Below are positions 47,734 to 57,022 of a stretch of 64,000 nt of DNA, in pieces; the first letter of the stretch is position 1; the number at the start of each line of letters is the position of its first letter. Made by a program: the position numbers and the translations under genes. The notes under the pieces are model-generated. The model did not search any database and was not told the origin of the DNA. It was given only the letters and a program-made list of their open reading frames with translations. The DNA lies in assembly GCF_003382285.1 (NCBI RefSeq), contig NZ_QTJR01000001.1, positions 1 to 64,000 on the forward strand, in the 5' to 3' direction. The stretch comes from Lysobacter soli. Lineage in GTDB: Bacteria > Pseudomonadota > Gammaproteobacteria > Xanthomonadales > Xanthomonadaceae.

Positions 47734-49140
47734 ATGCGCATCCTGATGCTACAGGCGGCGATCGCCGCCCTCCTGCTGGCGACGCTGGACGTCGCGGCCG
47801 CGCCGGTACAGGCGCCGTCCGCGCCATCGGCCACGACGAACACGGCCTCGTCCGGCACGTTCACGCGCGAAGAACTCGACCAGATGATGGCGCCCATCGC
47901 GCTGTATCCGGACGCGCTGCTCGCGCAGGTGCTGATGGCGTCCACGTATCCGGGCGATGTCAGCGACGCGGTCGCGTGGTCCAAGGCGCACAAGGACGCC
48001 AAGGGCGAGGACGCGGTGAAGCAGGTCGCGAACGAATCGTGGGATCCGAGCGTGCAGTCGCTGGTGGCGTTCCCGCAATTGCTCGCGGTGCTCGGCCAGG
48101 ATCCCAAGTGGGTGCAGCGCATGGGCGACGCGTTCCTCGCGCAGCCCGACGCGGTGATGGAATCGGTGCAGCGCCTGCGCCGCCAGGCCGATGCCGCCGG
48201 CAACCTCAAGTCGAACGAACAGCAGAAGGTCACCAAGCAGGCCGCCGCGCCCGCGACCGGCACGACGACGACGGTTCCCGCGGGCACGCAGACGATCGTG
48301 ATCGAGTCGTCCGAACCCGACGTCGTCTACGTGCCCAGCTACAACCCGAGCGTGGTCTACGGCACGTGGATGTATCCGTCGTATCCGCCCTACTACTACC
48401 CGCCGCCGGCGTACTACTACCCGGGCGGCGCGCTTTTCAGCTTCGGCATCGGCGTGGCCGTCGGCGGTGCGTTGTGGGGCGACCTCGACTGGGGCCACAG
48501 CGATATCGACATCGACGTGGACCGCTACAACGAGTTCAACCGCAACACCAACCGCAATACCGAACGCAACGTCAACCGCGACCAGATCAGCCGCGACGGC
48601 AAGTGGCAGCACAACGCGGCCAACCGCGACGGCGTGCCCTATCGCGACAGCAAGAGTCGCGAGCAGTACGGACGCCAGCTCGACGGCGCCGGTCAGCGCG
48701 ATGCGGCGCGTGGACGCGATCCGTCGCGTGACGCCGCACGCACCGCCGATCGTGACCGCGCGCGCCAGACGATGGAACAGCGCGGCTTCGAAGCGCCGGC
48801 GGCGAGCAATCGCGAAGCGCAGCAGCGCGCCGGGCAGGCGTCGCGCGATTTCGACCGCTCCGGTGGCGCCGCAGGCGCCAATCGCGGCGACTTCCAGCGC
48901 AGCGGCCAGGGCAACGCGCAGGCGCGCCAGGGTGCGCGCGACAGCGCCGGCATGAACCGCCCCGGCAACAGCAGCGCCTTCCAGGGCGCGAGCAACCCGG
49001 CGATGTCGCGCGGCGATGCCGGCCGCGGGCAGCGCAGCATGCAGCAGTCGCAGCGTCCGGCCGCTTCGCGCGGCGGTGGACAGCAGATGAGCCGTCCCTC
49101 GCGGCCGCCGATGCGCGGCGGCGGCGGGCGTCGTCGTTGA
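47734..49140 (+). CDS. DUF3300 exported protein with low-complexity C-terminus
   Basis: The 468-residue product has a signal peptide (cleavage after about residue 23) and a DUF3300 domain (about 43-275): LDQMMAPIALYPDALLAQVLMASTYP, WDPSVQSLVAFPQLLAVL, VVYVPSYNPSVVYGTW and a Tyr/Pro-rich YPPYYYPPPAYYYPGG stretch. From about 265 onwards it becomes an Asn/Arg, then Arg/Gln/Gly-rich, probably disordered tail (NRNTNRNTERNVNRD and similar). DUF3300 proteins are widespread exported proteins of unknown role, commonly adjacent to DUF2950 genes as here. Confidence 0.9.
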   Translation: MRILMLQAAIAALLLATLDVAAAPVQAPSAPSATTNTASSGTFTREELDQMMAPIALYPDALLAQVLMASTYPGDVSDAVAWSKAHKDAKGEDAVKQVANESWDPSVQSLVAFPQLLAVLGQDPKWVQRMGDAFLAQPDAVMESVQRLRRQADAAGNLKSNEQQKVTKQAAAPATGTTTTVPAGTQTIVIESSEPDVVYVPSYNPSVVYGTWMYPSYPPYYYPPPAYYYPGGALFSFGIGVAVGGALWGDLDWGHSDIDIDVDRYNEFNRNTNRNTERNVNRDQISRDGKWQHNAANRDGVPYRDSKSREQYGRQLDGAGQRDAARGRDPSRDAARTADRDRARQTMEQRGFEAPAASNREAQQRAGQASRDFDRSGGAAGANRGDFQRSGQGNAQARQGARDSAGMNRPGNSSAFQGASNPAMSRGDAGRGQRSMQQSQRPAASRGGGQQMSRPSRPPMRGGGGRRR

Positions 49141-49153
49141 GCAGGAGAACCCC

Positions 49154-50053
49154 ATGAGCGCATCCGTCCGCTGGCTCCCGCTCGCCTTCGCGCTGCTGCT
49201 GGCGTTGCCTGCACACGCACAACAATCCTTCGCCACGCCCGACGCGGCCGCCGACGCGCTTGTCGCCGCGCTCGGCACGAAGACCGCCGACGAAGCCAAA
49301 CTCACCGCGCTCCTCGGCCCGAGCTGGGAGCAGGTGATCCCGCGCGGCAGCGTGGATCGCGAGGACGTCGATGCGTTCCTCGCGCGCTATCGCGAGAAGC
49401 GTTCGTTCGTGCAGAAAGATGCGACGCACCAGATGCTCGCCGTCGGCAAGGACGCGTGGACGCTGCCGGTTCCGCTGGTGAAAGGCAGCGGCGGCTGGGC
49501 CTTCGACGTGAAGGCCGGCGAGGCGGAAATCCGCGCACGCCGAATCGGCCGCAACGAACGCGAGGCCGAACAGGCCGTGCTCGCCTACCACGACGCGCAG
49601 ATCGACTACGCCGCCGAGGATCGCAACGGCAACGGCGTGCTCGAGTACGCGCAGAAATTCGTCAGCACCGACGGTCAGCATGACGGCCTGTACTGGGCCG
49701 ACGACGGCGGCGAGGAAAGCCCGCTCGGTCCGCTGTTCGGCGACGACACGCCCAACGGCGAATGGCACGGCTACCGCTATCGCATCCTCACCGCGCAGGG
49801 GCCGTCGGCGCCGGGCGGTGCGTACGACTACAAGCTCGGCGACGCGATGAGCCGCGGCTTCGCGCTGGTCGCGTGGCCGGCGCGCTATGGCGACAGCGGC
49901 GTGATGAGCTTCATGGTCAGCCACGAAGGCGAGGTGTTCGAGAAGGATCTCGGCCCGGACGGCGACCAGCTTGCGCGCGCGATGACGAAATTCGATCCGG
50001 ACAGCAGCTGGGTCGAAGTGAAGGCCGCGCAGACCGCAGCCACTTCGAAGTGA
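49154..50053 (+). CDS. DUF2950 exported protein
   Basis: The 299-residue product has a signal peptide (LPLAFALLLALPAHA, cleavage near residue 23) followed by a domain matching DUF2950: FATPDAAADALVAAL, WAFDVKAGEAEIRARRIGRNE, YAQKFVSTDGQHDGLYW and GYRYRILTAQGPSAPGGAYDY. It is presumably periplasmic. Function is unknown. It follows DUF3300 by 13 bp and precedes DUF2092 by 17 bp, a conserved neighbourhood that suggests the three act together in the envelope. Confidence 0.9.
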   Translation: MSASVRWLPLAFALLLALPAHAQQSFATPDAAADALVAALGTKTADEAKLTALLGPSWEQVIPRGSVDREDVDAFLARYREKRSFVQKDATHQMLAVGKDAWTLPVPLVKGSGGWAFDVKAGEAEIRARRIGRNEREAEQAVLAYHDAQIDYAAEDRNGNGVLEYAQKFVSTDGQHDGLYWADDGGEESPLGPLFGDDTPNGEWHGYRYRILTAQGPSAPGGAYDYKLGDAMSRGFALVAWPARYGDSGVMSFMVSHEGEVFEKDLGPDGDQLARAMTKFDPDSSWVEVKAAQTAATSK

Positions 50054-50070
50054 CCGACAGGGAACTCGCG

Positions 50071-50814
50071 ATGAAGATGCCCGCCCTCGCCTTCGCGCTC
50101 GCCGTGGGGTTGATCCCTCTGTCGCCCGCACATGCGCAACAGGCCGGGGCGGTGGATCCCAAGGCGATCAAGGCGCTGTCGCAGATCGGCGAGAAGCTCC
50201 GCAGCCTGCGCGAATACACGGTGGATGCCACGGTGAAGACGCGTGCGCCGCTGGCGTCGGGCGAGTACCGCGATTTCGACGGCACCGCGAAGTACCAGGT
50301 GCGCGCGCCGGACCACCTGCACGCGTCCACGCGCGGCGTGGGGCTCGATCGCGACGTCGTCTACGACGGCCGCACCATTACCGTGTTCTCCCCGACGCAG
50401 AAGCAGTACGCGCGCATCGAGGCGCCCGGCACGCTGTCGACGCTCGTGTCCACAGTCGAGTCGCGCGTCGGCTTCCGCATGGCGCTGGCGCAGCTGTTCA
50501 CCTGGGACGACCAGACCCGTTTGCTCGAGAACGCCGAACGCGCGAGTTTCTCCGGCGAAGCGCTGGTGGGCGGACGCAAGTGCGCGCACTACTCGTACAA
50601 GAAAGCCGGCATCGCGTGGGAAGTCTTCGCCGATGCAAAGCACCTGCCGTGCAAGCTCGCGTTCGTCGATACGCGCGATGCGGGGCTGCCCGGGTATACC
50701 GCCGAACTGACGTGGGTCGAAAGCGCCAAGCTGCCCGACTCCACCTTCGTGTTCACCCCGCCGGCCGGCGCGAGCGAGGTGGGCTGGGACAAGTTCCGCG
50801 CGCAGGCGCAGTAG
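50071..50814 (+). CDS. DUF2092 exported protein
   Basis: The 247-residue product has a signal peptide (ALAFALAVGLIPLSPAHA, cleavage near residue 22) and a DUF2092 domain: ALSQIGEKLRSLREYTVDATVK, YQVRAPDHLHASTRGVGLDRDVVYDGRTITVFSPTQKQYARIEAP and a C-terminal TWVESAKLPDSTFVFTPPAGA. The fold is likely LolA/LolB-like, a half-open barrel that binds lipids, but this is from family knowledge and is not provable here. It is the last gene of unit C, directly followed by a repeat array. Confidence 0.88.
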   Translation: MKMPALAFALAVGLIPLSPAHAQQAGAVDPKAIKALSQIGEKLRSLREYTVDATVKTRAPLASGEYRDFDGTAKYQVRAPDHLHASTRGVGLDRDVVYDGRTITVFSPTQKQYARIEAPGTLSTLVSTVESRVGFRMALAQLFTWDDQTRLLENAERASFSGEALVGGRKCAHYSYKKAGIAWEVFADAKHLPCKLAFVDTRDAGLPGYTAELTWVESAKLPDSTFVFTPPAGASEVGWDKFRAQAQ

Positions 50815-51460
50815 CGCGAGGCGCGAGCTTCCTGAAACGTCATCCGCCTTTGGAGACGTCATCTCACCTGAAGACGTCATCCTGCCCTTGAAGACGTCAT
50901 GCTCCCTTCAAGCCGTTACCCCGCTTTAAGCCGTTCTCCCCGCGAAGGCGGGGATCCATCTGCCAGCCGCATCATGCTCGACGAGGGCGTGATGCATTCA
51001 CGCGTGGATTCCCGCCTGCGCGGGAATGACAGCAAAAGCGCTGCGATACCCGCGCGCCCTTTAAGCCATCATCCTCCTGCCCTTCAAGCCGTCATCCCCG
51101 CGAAGGCGGGGATCCATCTGCCAGACGCATCACGCTCGATGGAAAGCGTGACCTAGTCAAATGTGGATTCCCGCCTGCGCGGGAATGACAGCAAAAAGCG
51201 CTGCGATACCCGCGCGCCCTTTAAGCCATCATCCTGCCTGCCCTTAAAGCCGTCATCCCCGCGAAGGCGGGGAGCCATCTACCCGACGCATCACGCTCGA
51301 CGGAGGACGTGATGCATTCGAGCGTGGATTCCCGCCTGCGCGGGAATGACAGCGAAAAGCGCCCTCACCCGCCGGTTCAAGCCGTCATCCGCCCCTTCAA
51401 GCCGTCATCCCCGCGAAGGTGGGGATCCATCTGCCAGACGCATCATGCTCGACGGAAGAG
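50815..51460. repeat. Intergenic repeat array with ~155-bp units
   Basis: The array starts with five or six short units of 18-20 bp ending in ACGTCAT or CCGTT (about 50837-50945). Four copies of CCCCGCGAAGGCGGGG follow (50938-50953, 51096-51111, 51257-51272, 51409-51424), spaced 158, 161 and 152 bp apart. Three copies of GGATTCCCGCCTGCGCGGGA alternate with them (about 51005, 51165 and 51325). It is a tandem expansion of paired palindromes, probably REP-related, and not a CRISPR. The remaining 51461-51559 holds the promoter region of the next gene. Confidence 0.85.
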
Positions 51461-51559
51461 GTGGCACACGCGCGAGCAGCCCACGCCACGTGCACGAAGG
51501 ATTTACCCCGCTCCGCCGACCATCGACGCAACCCGTGACGATTCGAAGGGAGCAGTTCG

Positions 51560-52531
51560 ATGGCCGGATCCGGCCGCATGGTCGTGGTCGCTGCGCTGAT
51601 GGGCAATGCGGCGGTGGCGGCGACGAAGTTCGTCGCGGCCGCCTTCACCGGCTCGTCGGCGATGCTCAGCGAGGGCGTGCACTCGCTGGTCGACACCGCC
51701 AACCAGGTGCTGATGCTCTACGGCATCCGGCGCGCCGCGCGACCGCCGGATCCATCGCATCCCTTCGGCTACGGGCGCGAACTGTACTTCTGGGCCTTCA
51801 TCGTCGCGCTGATGGTGTTCGCGCTCGGTGCGGGCATCTCGTTCTATGAAGGCCTCGCGCACCTGCGCCATCCGCGCGAGATGGCCAATCCGCTGGTGAA
51901 CTACCTGGTGCTCGGCGCGTCGCTGATGTTCGAAGGCGTGACGTGGTTCATCGCACTGCGCTCGTTCCGTGCAGCCAAGGGCAAGCGCGGCTGGATCCGG
52001 GCGTTCCGCGACAGCAAGGACGCCAGCACGTTCACCGTGCTGTTCGAGGACACCGCGGCGATGGCCGGCCTGCTGATCGCGCTGGCGGGCATTGTGGCGA
52101 CGCAGGTCACCGGCGATCCGCGCTACGACGGCTACGCCTCGCTCGGCATCGGCGTGGTGCTGGCGATCACGGCGATCCTGCTCGCGCGCGAAACCAAGGG
52201 CCTGCTGCTGGGCGAACTCGCGCAGCGGCAGGTCGTGCAGGACATCCTTCGCATCGCCGGCGACGACCCGGACGTGCGCTGCGCCAACGGCGTGCTCACG
52301 CAGCAACTGGGGCCGGAGAGCATCATCGCCGCGCTCAGCGCCGACTTCCACGACGCGCTGACCACGCCACAGATCGAAGCCTGCGTGATGCGCATCGAAC
52401 GCGCCGTGCAGGACGAGCATCCCGACGTCACGGCGTTGTTCGTCAAGCCGCAGACCGCCGAGACCTGGGCGAAGCGGCGCCTGCGGTGGGATCCGGACCG
52501 CGTGACGCCCGACGGGATCGACGCCGGCTAG
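51560..52531 (+). CDS. Cation diffusion facilitator family transporter
   Basis: The 323-residue inner-membrane protein has six predicted helices and the CDF motifs. Helix 2 carries SEGVHSLVDTANQ, where His and Asp form half of the metal site. FGYGRELYFWAFIVALMVFALGAGIS gives helix 3. In helix 5, FEDTAAMAGLLIALAGI supplies a D-x3-x pattern in place of the usual HxxxD. A C-terminal cytosolic domain (about 215-310) follows. Members export Zn2+, Co2+ or Fe2+ in exchange for protons; the metal is uncertain. It starts about 100 bp after the repeat array. Confidence 0.88.
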   Translation: MAGSGRMVVVAALMGNAAVAATKFVAAAFTGSSAMLSEGVHSLVDTANQVLMLYGIRRAARPPDPSHPFGYGRELYFWAFIVALMVFALGAGISFYEGLAHLRHPREMANPLVNYLVLGASLMFEGVTWFIALRSFRAAKGKRGWIRAFRDSKDASTFTVLFEDTAAMAGLLIALAGIVATQVTGDPRYDGYASLGIGVVLAITAILLARETKGLLLGELAQRQVVQDILRIAGDDPDVRCANGVLTQQLGPESIIAALSADFHDALTTPQIEACVMRIERAVQDEHPDVTALFVKPQTAETWAKRRLRWDPDRVTPDGIDAG

Positions 52532-52647
52532 CGTCCGTACAAACCGTTACAAATCCCCGCACCCGCGAACACAAGCGGGATACGGGCGTCCGCGAACCTG
52601 TGCTCCGTCGGCGAATCGTCGCCGCCCACCCACACCGGAGCCCGGAC

Positions 52648-53706
52648 ATGGACACGCTCGCCCCCGACCGCATCGACCCGTTTCGCCGCAGCTTCCTCGG
52701 CATCGCCGCCGCCGGCCTGGCCGCCGCATCGTTCGGATTCGCCCCGCGTGCGCAGGCCGCCACGCCGCGCGCGTCCGGCGCGACGACGCCCGCTCGCGGC
52801 GCGAACGTCGCCTTCGGGCCGGTGAAGCAGATCCGCGCCGGCGTGCTCGACATCGGCTATGTCGATGCCGGCCCCGCCGACGGCGCGCCCGTATTGCTGC
52901 TGCACGGCTGGCCGTACGACATCCACAGCTATGCCGACGTCGTGCCGTTGCTCGCCTCGGCGGGCTATCGCGTGATCGTCCCGCACCTGCGCGGTTACGG
53001 CACCACGCGATTCCTCTCCGCCGACACGCCGCGCAACGGCCAGCCGGCCGCGCTGGCCGACGACGTCATCCAGCTGATGGATGCGCTGAAGATCCCGCGC
53101 GCCGTGGTCGCCGGTTACGACTGGGGCGGCCGCTCGGCCGACATCGTCGCCGCGCTGCATCCCGAACGCGTCAAGGCGCTGGTCGCGGTGAGCGGATACC
53201 TCATCGGCAGCCAGCAGGCCGCGCAGGCGCCGCTCGCGCCGGAAGCCGAGCTGCAGTGGTGGTACCAGTTCTACTTCGCCACCGAGCGCGGCCGCGCCGG
53301 CTACGAGCGAAACCGCCACGATTTCGCGAAGCTGATCTGGAAACTCGCCTCGCCGAAGTGGGCCTTCGACGACGCCACCTTCGACCGCAGCGCCGCCGCG
53401 CTGCAGAACGAGGACCACGTCGACATCGTCATCCACAACTACCGCTGGCGCCTGGGCCTCGCGCAGGGCGAGTCGAGGTACGACGCGATCGAGCGCAGGC
53501 TCGCGACCTTCCCGTCCATTTCGGTGCCGACGATCACGATCGAAGGCGATGCCAACGGCGCACCGCATCCGTCGCCGGAGAGCTACGCGAAGCGGTTCAC
53601 TGGCAAGTACCAGCATCGCCTGCTCACCGGCGGCATCGGCCACAACCCGCCGCAGGAAGCGCCGGCCGCGTTCGCGCAGGCGGTGATGGATGCGGATCGG
53701 ATGTGA
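52648..53706 (+). CDS. Tat-exported alpha/beta hydrolase (epoxide hydrolase/haloalkane dehalogenase-like)
   Basis: The 352-residue protein has a twin-arginine signal (FRRSFLGIAAAGLAAASFGF, cleavage after AQA near residue 38) and an alpha/beta-hydrolase domain. The oxyanion region is LLLHGWPYDIHSY, the nucleophile elbow VVAGYDWGGR has Asp (not Ser), and the catalytic His is in GIGHNPPQEAP. An Asp nucleophile with GWP is typical of epoxide hydrolases, haloalkane dehalogenases and fluoroacetate dehalogenases. The ATG at 52648 follows GGAG and gives the complete Tat signal. It is a single gene. Confidence 0.87.
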   Translation: MDTLAPDRIDPFRRSFLGIAAAGLAAASFGFAPRAQAATPRASGATTPARGANVAFGPVKQIRAGVLDIGYVDAGPADGAPVLLLHGWPYDIHSYADVVPLLASAGYRVIVPHLRGYGTTRFLSADTPRNGQPAALADDVIQLMDALKIPRAVVAGYDWGGRSADIVAALHPERVKALVAVSGYLIGSQQAAQAPLAPEAELQWWYQFYFATERGRAGYERNRHDFAKLIWKLASPKWAFDDATFDRSAAALQNEDHVDIVIHNYRWRLGLAQGESRYDAIERRLATFPSISVPTITIEGDANGAPHPSPESYAKRFTGKYQHRLLTGGIGHNPPQEAPAAFAQAVMDADRM

Positions 53707-53749
53707 GGCAGAAGAACGCGGTGACGCAGGTACTTCCGCTGCGATGAGT

Positions 53750-53880
53750 AGCCCCTCTCCCGCTTGCGGGAGAGGGGTTGGGGTGAGGGCTGCTGGAGCG
53801 ACGCTAGCACGGCCGCTGCCCTCATCCGCCTGCCGGCACCTTCTCCCGCACGCGAGAGAAGGGCTCCATCTGATGGTCTC
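53750..53880. repeat. Two REP-like palindromes downstream of the hydrolase
   Basis: AGCCCCTCTCCCGCTTGCGG then GAGAGGGGTTGGGGTGAGGG (53751-53790) is an inverted-orientation consensus copy. CACCTTCTCCCGCACGCGAG then AGAAGGGCTCC (about 53838-53868) is a diverged copy. They lie between the convergent hydrolase and catalase genes and may act as bidirectional termination or mRNA-end elements. Confidence 0.82.
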
Positions 53881-53902
53881 TCGCCGTTGAGCGAAATCTG
53901 GA

Positions 53903-56335
53903 TCACACCATCGGCGGATCCGTCTCGCGTACCCAGTGGCGATGCTGCGCGATGGCCTCGATGAACGACGCGATGGCCTGCTCGTCGTCCTCCTCGCCGG
54001 CGATGACGCCCGGATCCTTGCTGCCATCGGGCAACATCTTCGACGCGCCCGCGCCTTCCAGCAGCGAGCTGGAAGCACCCAGCGCCAGGATCGGCTTGCA
54101 GTGGCGGTACTGCTCCTTCACGAACTCCGCGGCGCGACCGTCCACCGCCAGCGCCTTCACCGCGCGTTCGCCGTCGGGCAGCACGAGCGCGTCGAACAGC
54201 GGCGCCGGTTCGTTCTCCATAGACGCATCGGCCTGCAGCGTTTCGCCTTCGGCCGTGACGAACGGACCGATGCGCTGGCCGACCAGGCGCGGCACCGCGC
54301 CGGCTTCGAACAGCGCCTGCTGCGCGGCGGCGAGCGATTCGCCGGCCACGCCGTCGCAAACCAGCAGCGCGATCTTGCGCGAACGGATGCTGCCGTCGCC
54401 CGGACGCGCGAGCAGCGACAGCGCCGGCGATTGCCGGACTTCCGGACGCGGCACCCGCTCGATCGCACGCGGCGATGCTTCGACCGGCCCCATGCCCAGG
54501 CCTGCGGCCACGGAGGTCGAAAGCTCGCGCGATACATTCATCAGGTTCGCCACCATGCGTTCGCGGATCGCCGGCACGGTGACCTTGCTCAGCTCGAAGC
54601 GGAACGCGCCGATGATGTGCGCCTTTTCCGCATCGCTCTGGCTGTCGTAGAACAGCGTCGCCTGGTTGTAGTGCTCGGCGAACTTCTCCGGACGCCCACG
54701 CAGTTCGTCGGCGCGAATCGGTTCGGGGAACGACACGAACCCGGCCGAACCGGCCTGGAACGGGCACCCACCGCCGAGGCTGTTGGGCTCGTACGAAACA
54801 CGCCCGCGATGGATCGCCTGACGATGCATGCCGTCGCGCTGGTTGTTGTGCACCGGAGCGACCGGTGCGTTGATCGGGATCTCGTGGAAGTTCGGCCCGC
54901 CCAGTCGCGAGATCTGCGTGTCGACATAGGAATGGATGCGCCCGGCGAGCAGCGGATCGTTGGTGAAGTCGATGCCCGGCACGACGTGCGCGGTGCAGAA
55001 CGCCACCTGTTCGGTCTCGGCGAAGAAGTTGTCGGGATTGCGGTTGAGCACGAGGCGGCCGATCGGCTCCACCGGCACCAGTTCCTCCGGCACGATCTTC
55101 GTCGCGTCGAGCACGTCGAAGCTGAACTTGTTCGCCTGCTCCTCGGTGAAGACCTGCACGCCGAGTTCGTACTCGGGGAATTCGCCGGCTTCGATCGCTT
55201 CCCACAGATCGCGGCGGTGGTAGTCCGGATCGGCGCCGGAGATCTTCACCGCTTCGTCCCACGCCAGCGAATGGGTGCCCAGCCGCGGCGTCCAGTGGAA
55301 CTTCACCAGGCGCGATTCGCCGGCCTCGTTGACGAAACGGAACGTGTGCACGCCGAAGCCCTGCATCATGCGGTAGCTGCGCGGGATGGCGCGATCGCTC
55401 ATCGCCCACAGCAGCATGTGCGTGGATTCGGGCATGAGCGATACGAAATCCCAGAACGTGTCGTGCGCCGATGCGGCCTGCGGCATCGCGTGGTGCGGCT
55501 CGGGCTTGAGCGCGTGGACGAGGTCGGGGAACTTCATCGCGTCCTGGATGAAGAACACCGGGATGTTGTTGCCGACCAGGTCCCAGTTGCCTTCGTCGGT
55601 ATAGAACTTCACGGCGAAACCGCGCACGTCGCGCGCGGTGTCCTTCGAGCCGCGCTCGCCGGCCACGGTGGAAAAGCGCACGAACACCGGCGTGATCTTG
55701 CCGTCTTCCTGGAACGGCGCTGCGCGCGTGATGCGGCGGAGCGAGCGGTAGCACTCGAAGAAGCCGTGCGCGGCGGAACCGCGCGCGTGGACGATGCGCT
55801 CGGGAATGCGCTCGTGGTCGAAGTGCGTGATCTTCTCGCGGAGGATGAAGTCCTTCAGCAGCGCCGGCCCGCGCAGGCCGGCTTTCAGCGAATCCTGGTT
55901 CTGCGCGACCGGCACGCCCTGGTTGGTCGTGAGCACCTGCCCGCCCGAATCCACGCGCACGCGATCGAGCGGACCGACGGTCGGGTTCGTGCCGGGCGCG
56001 GCCTGCGTGCCGGCCTTGGGCGACGTCTGCGTTTCGGTAAGCGTGCTCGCGCCCGCCAGCGGCGTCGGCGTCGCATGCGCGCCTTCGGGCGGCGCAAGCG
56101 CGTTGTCGCGGCCGTATTCGGCGGCCTTGGTCGGGTTGTGATCGAACGCCGCGGCGAGCGCCTGCGTCTCCAGTCCCTGTCGTACGGCGGGATCTTCAGC
56201 GCCTTCGCCCGACATGCGCGCCGGCCCGCTGTCGGTGGGAGCGCGACGTGCGGAGCGTGCAGCGGTGCTCTTCTTCGTGGCGGACGTGCGTGCGGGCGCC
56301 TTCTTCTTCGGCGCTGGCGTCTTTCGGCTGGCCAT
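53903..56335 (-). CDS. katE: Catalase HPII, large-subunit clade 2
   Basis: The 810-residue enzyme decomposes H2O2. After a Lys/Ala/Pro/Thr-rich N-terminal tail (1-35) and a flexible segment, the catalase core spans about 140-620: distal His in [15 protein letters not shown], Asn in [14 protein letters not shown] and the proximal haem Tyr in [14 protein letters not shown]. The C-terminal ~150 residues ([14 protein letters not shown]...[14 protein letters not shown]) are the DJ-1/PfpI-like domain of clade 2 enzymes. The ATG at 56335 has GGAG upstream at good spacing; an in-frame start at 56386 is less likely. Such catalases are usually stationary-phase or stress induced. Confidence 0.96.
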   Translation of the reverse strand: MASRKTPAPKKKAPARTSATKKSTAARSARRAPTDSGPARMSGEGAEDPAVRQGLETQALAAAFDHNPTKAAEYGRDNALAPPEGAHATPTPLAGASTLTETQTSPKAGTQAAPGTNPTVGPLDRVRVDSGGQVLTTNQGVPVAQNQDSLKAGLRGPALLKDFILREKITHFDHERIPERIVHARGSAAHGFFECYRSLRRITRAAPFQEDGKITPVFVRFSTVAGERGSKDTARDVRGFAVKFYTDEGNWDLVGNNIPVFFIQDAMKFPDLVHALKPEPHHAMPQAASAHDTFWDFVSLMPESTHMLLWAMSDRAIPRSYRMMQGFGVHTFRFVNEAGESRLVKFHWTPRLGTHSLAWDEAVKISGADPDYHRRDLWEAIEAGEFPEYELGVQVFTEEQANKFSFDVLDATKIVPEELVPVEPIGRLVLNRNPDNFFAETEQVAFCTAHVVPGIDFTNDPLLAGRIHSYVDTQISRLGGPNFHEIPINAPVAPVHNNQRDGMHRQAIHRGRVSYEPNSLGGGCPFQAGSAGFVSFPEPIRADELRGRPEKFAEHYNQATLFYDSQSDAEKAHIIGAFRFELSKVTVPAIRERMVANLMNVSRELSTSVAAGLGMGPVEASPRAIERVPRPEVRQSPALSLLARPGDGSIRSRKIALLVCDGVAGESLAAAQQALFEAGAVPRLVGQRIGPFVTAEGETLQADASMENEPAPLFDALVLPDGERAVKALAVDGRAAEFVKEQYRHCKPILALGASSSLLEGAGASKMLPDGSKDPGVIAGEEDDEQAIASFIEAIAQHRHWVRETDPPMV

Positions 56336-56682
56336 GTAACGAACTCCTGTGGATGTGCAGACGTGTATGCAGGCAGGAAGACGCACGACGCGCCCTGACC
56401 TGCATGCAGCTTGGCGTCATGGAAGTCGACATTGCGTAACGCGCGGACCGTCGTCGTTCACGTTGGCGATGACGGTGTCATCGCGGTCGAGCCTGCTGGC
56501 CGCGCGCATGGGCCCGCCATTTCTTTCACGGTGTCTCGAACTTTCTTCAGTGCGAAGTGCTTGCCCCGTGCGCGCCGCGCACGTGGACGCCGCGTGGCGC
56601 GTCTGAACGCCCTCCGTCACGGGACTGGCATGCCGTTTGCGTGATGCTTCGCGAGAGACGCACACCGAACAGGGGAAAACAC
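56336..56682. other. Intergenic spacer between katE and a small gene
   Basis: About 350 bp with the divergent promoters of katE and the small gene at 56683. Short frames are present but none looks protein-like. I see no repeat or convincing operator. Confidence 0.4.
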
Positions 56683-56937
56683 ATGCAGGAAGGGGATCTG
56701 CCGAAAGGCTGGCGTATCTACGCCGAGCCGCCGGCGGCCGACGGCCGTTGCCGGCTCCGCCTGATCGCGCCCAACGGAATCAGCAGCACCTGGTGGCTGC
56801 GATCGAACATGACGTCGGGACAAGTCGTGTGCGCCCTCGCCCACGACCAGAGCCGGGCCGGCATGCGCCACCGGACGCACGGCGTGATCGACCGGCGCGC
56901 GCACGAAATCGACGACTCCGCCTGCTCGCCACGCTGA
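56683..56937 (+). CDS. Small hypothetical protein
   Basis: The 84-residue soluble product (MQEGDLPKGWRIYAEPPAADGRC...) starts at an ATG preceded by AGGGGAAAACAC, a fair ribosome site. It contains two tryptophan-rich stretches (GWRIYAEPP, SSTWWLRSNM) and a basic C-terminal half with several His/Arg. Codon bias fits the window. I do not recognise a family and assign no role. Confidence 0.6.
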   Translation: MQEGDLPKGWRIYAEPPAADGRCRLRLIAPNGISSTWWLRSNMTSGQVVCALAHDQSRAGMRHRTHGVIDRRAHEIDDSACSPR

Positions 56938-57022
56938 ATGCAGGCTGGTCGGCCGCGGCGCTGTCACGCCGGAGCGACGTCGCGGGAAGCAGATTCATGG
57001 CGTCGTCACTTCCGTTACCGCC

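Noticed and set aside
50815-51460. CRISPR array
   Set aside because: Repeats are palindromic 16-20-mers with irregular 150-160-bp spacing and the intervening sequences are also repeated, so there are no unique spacers; no cas genes are present.
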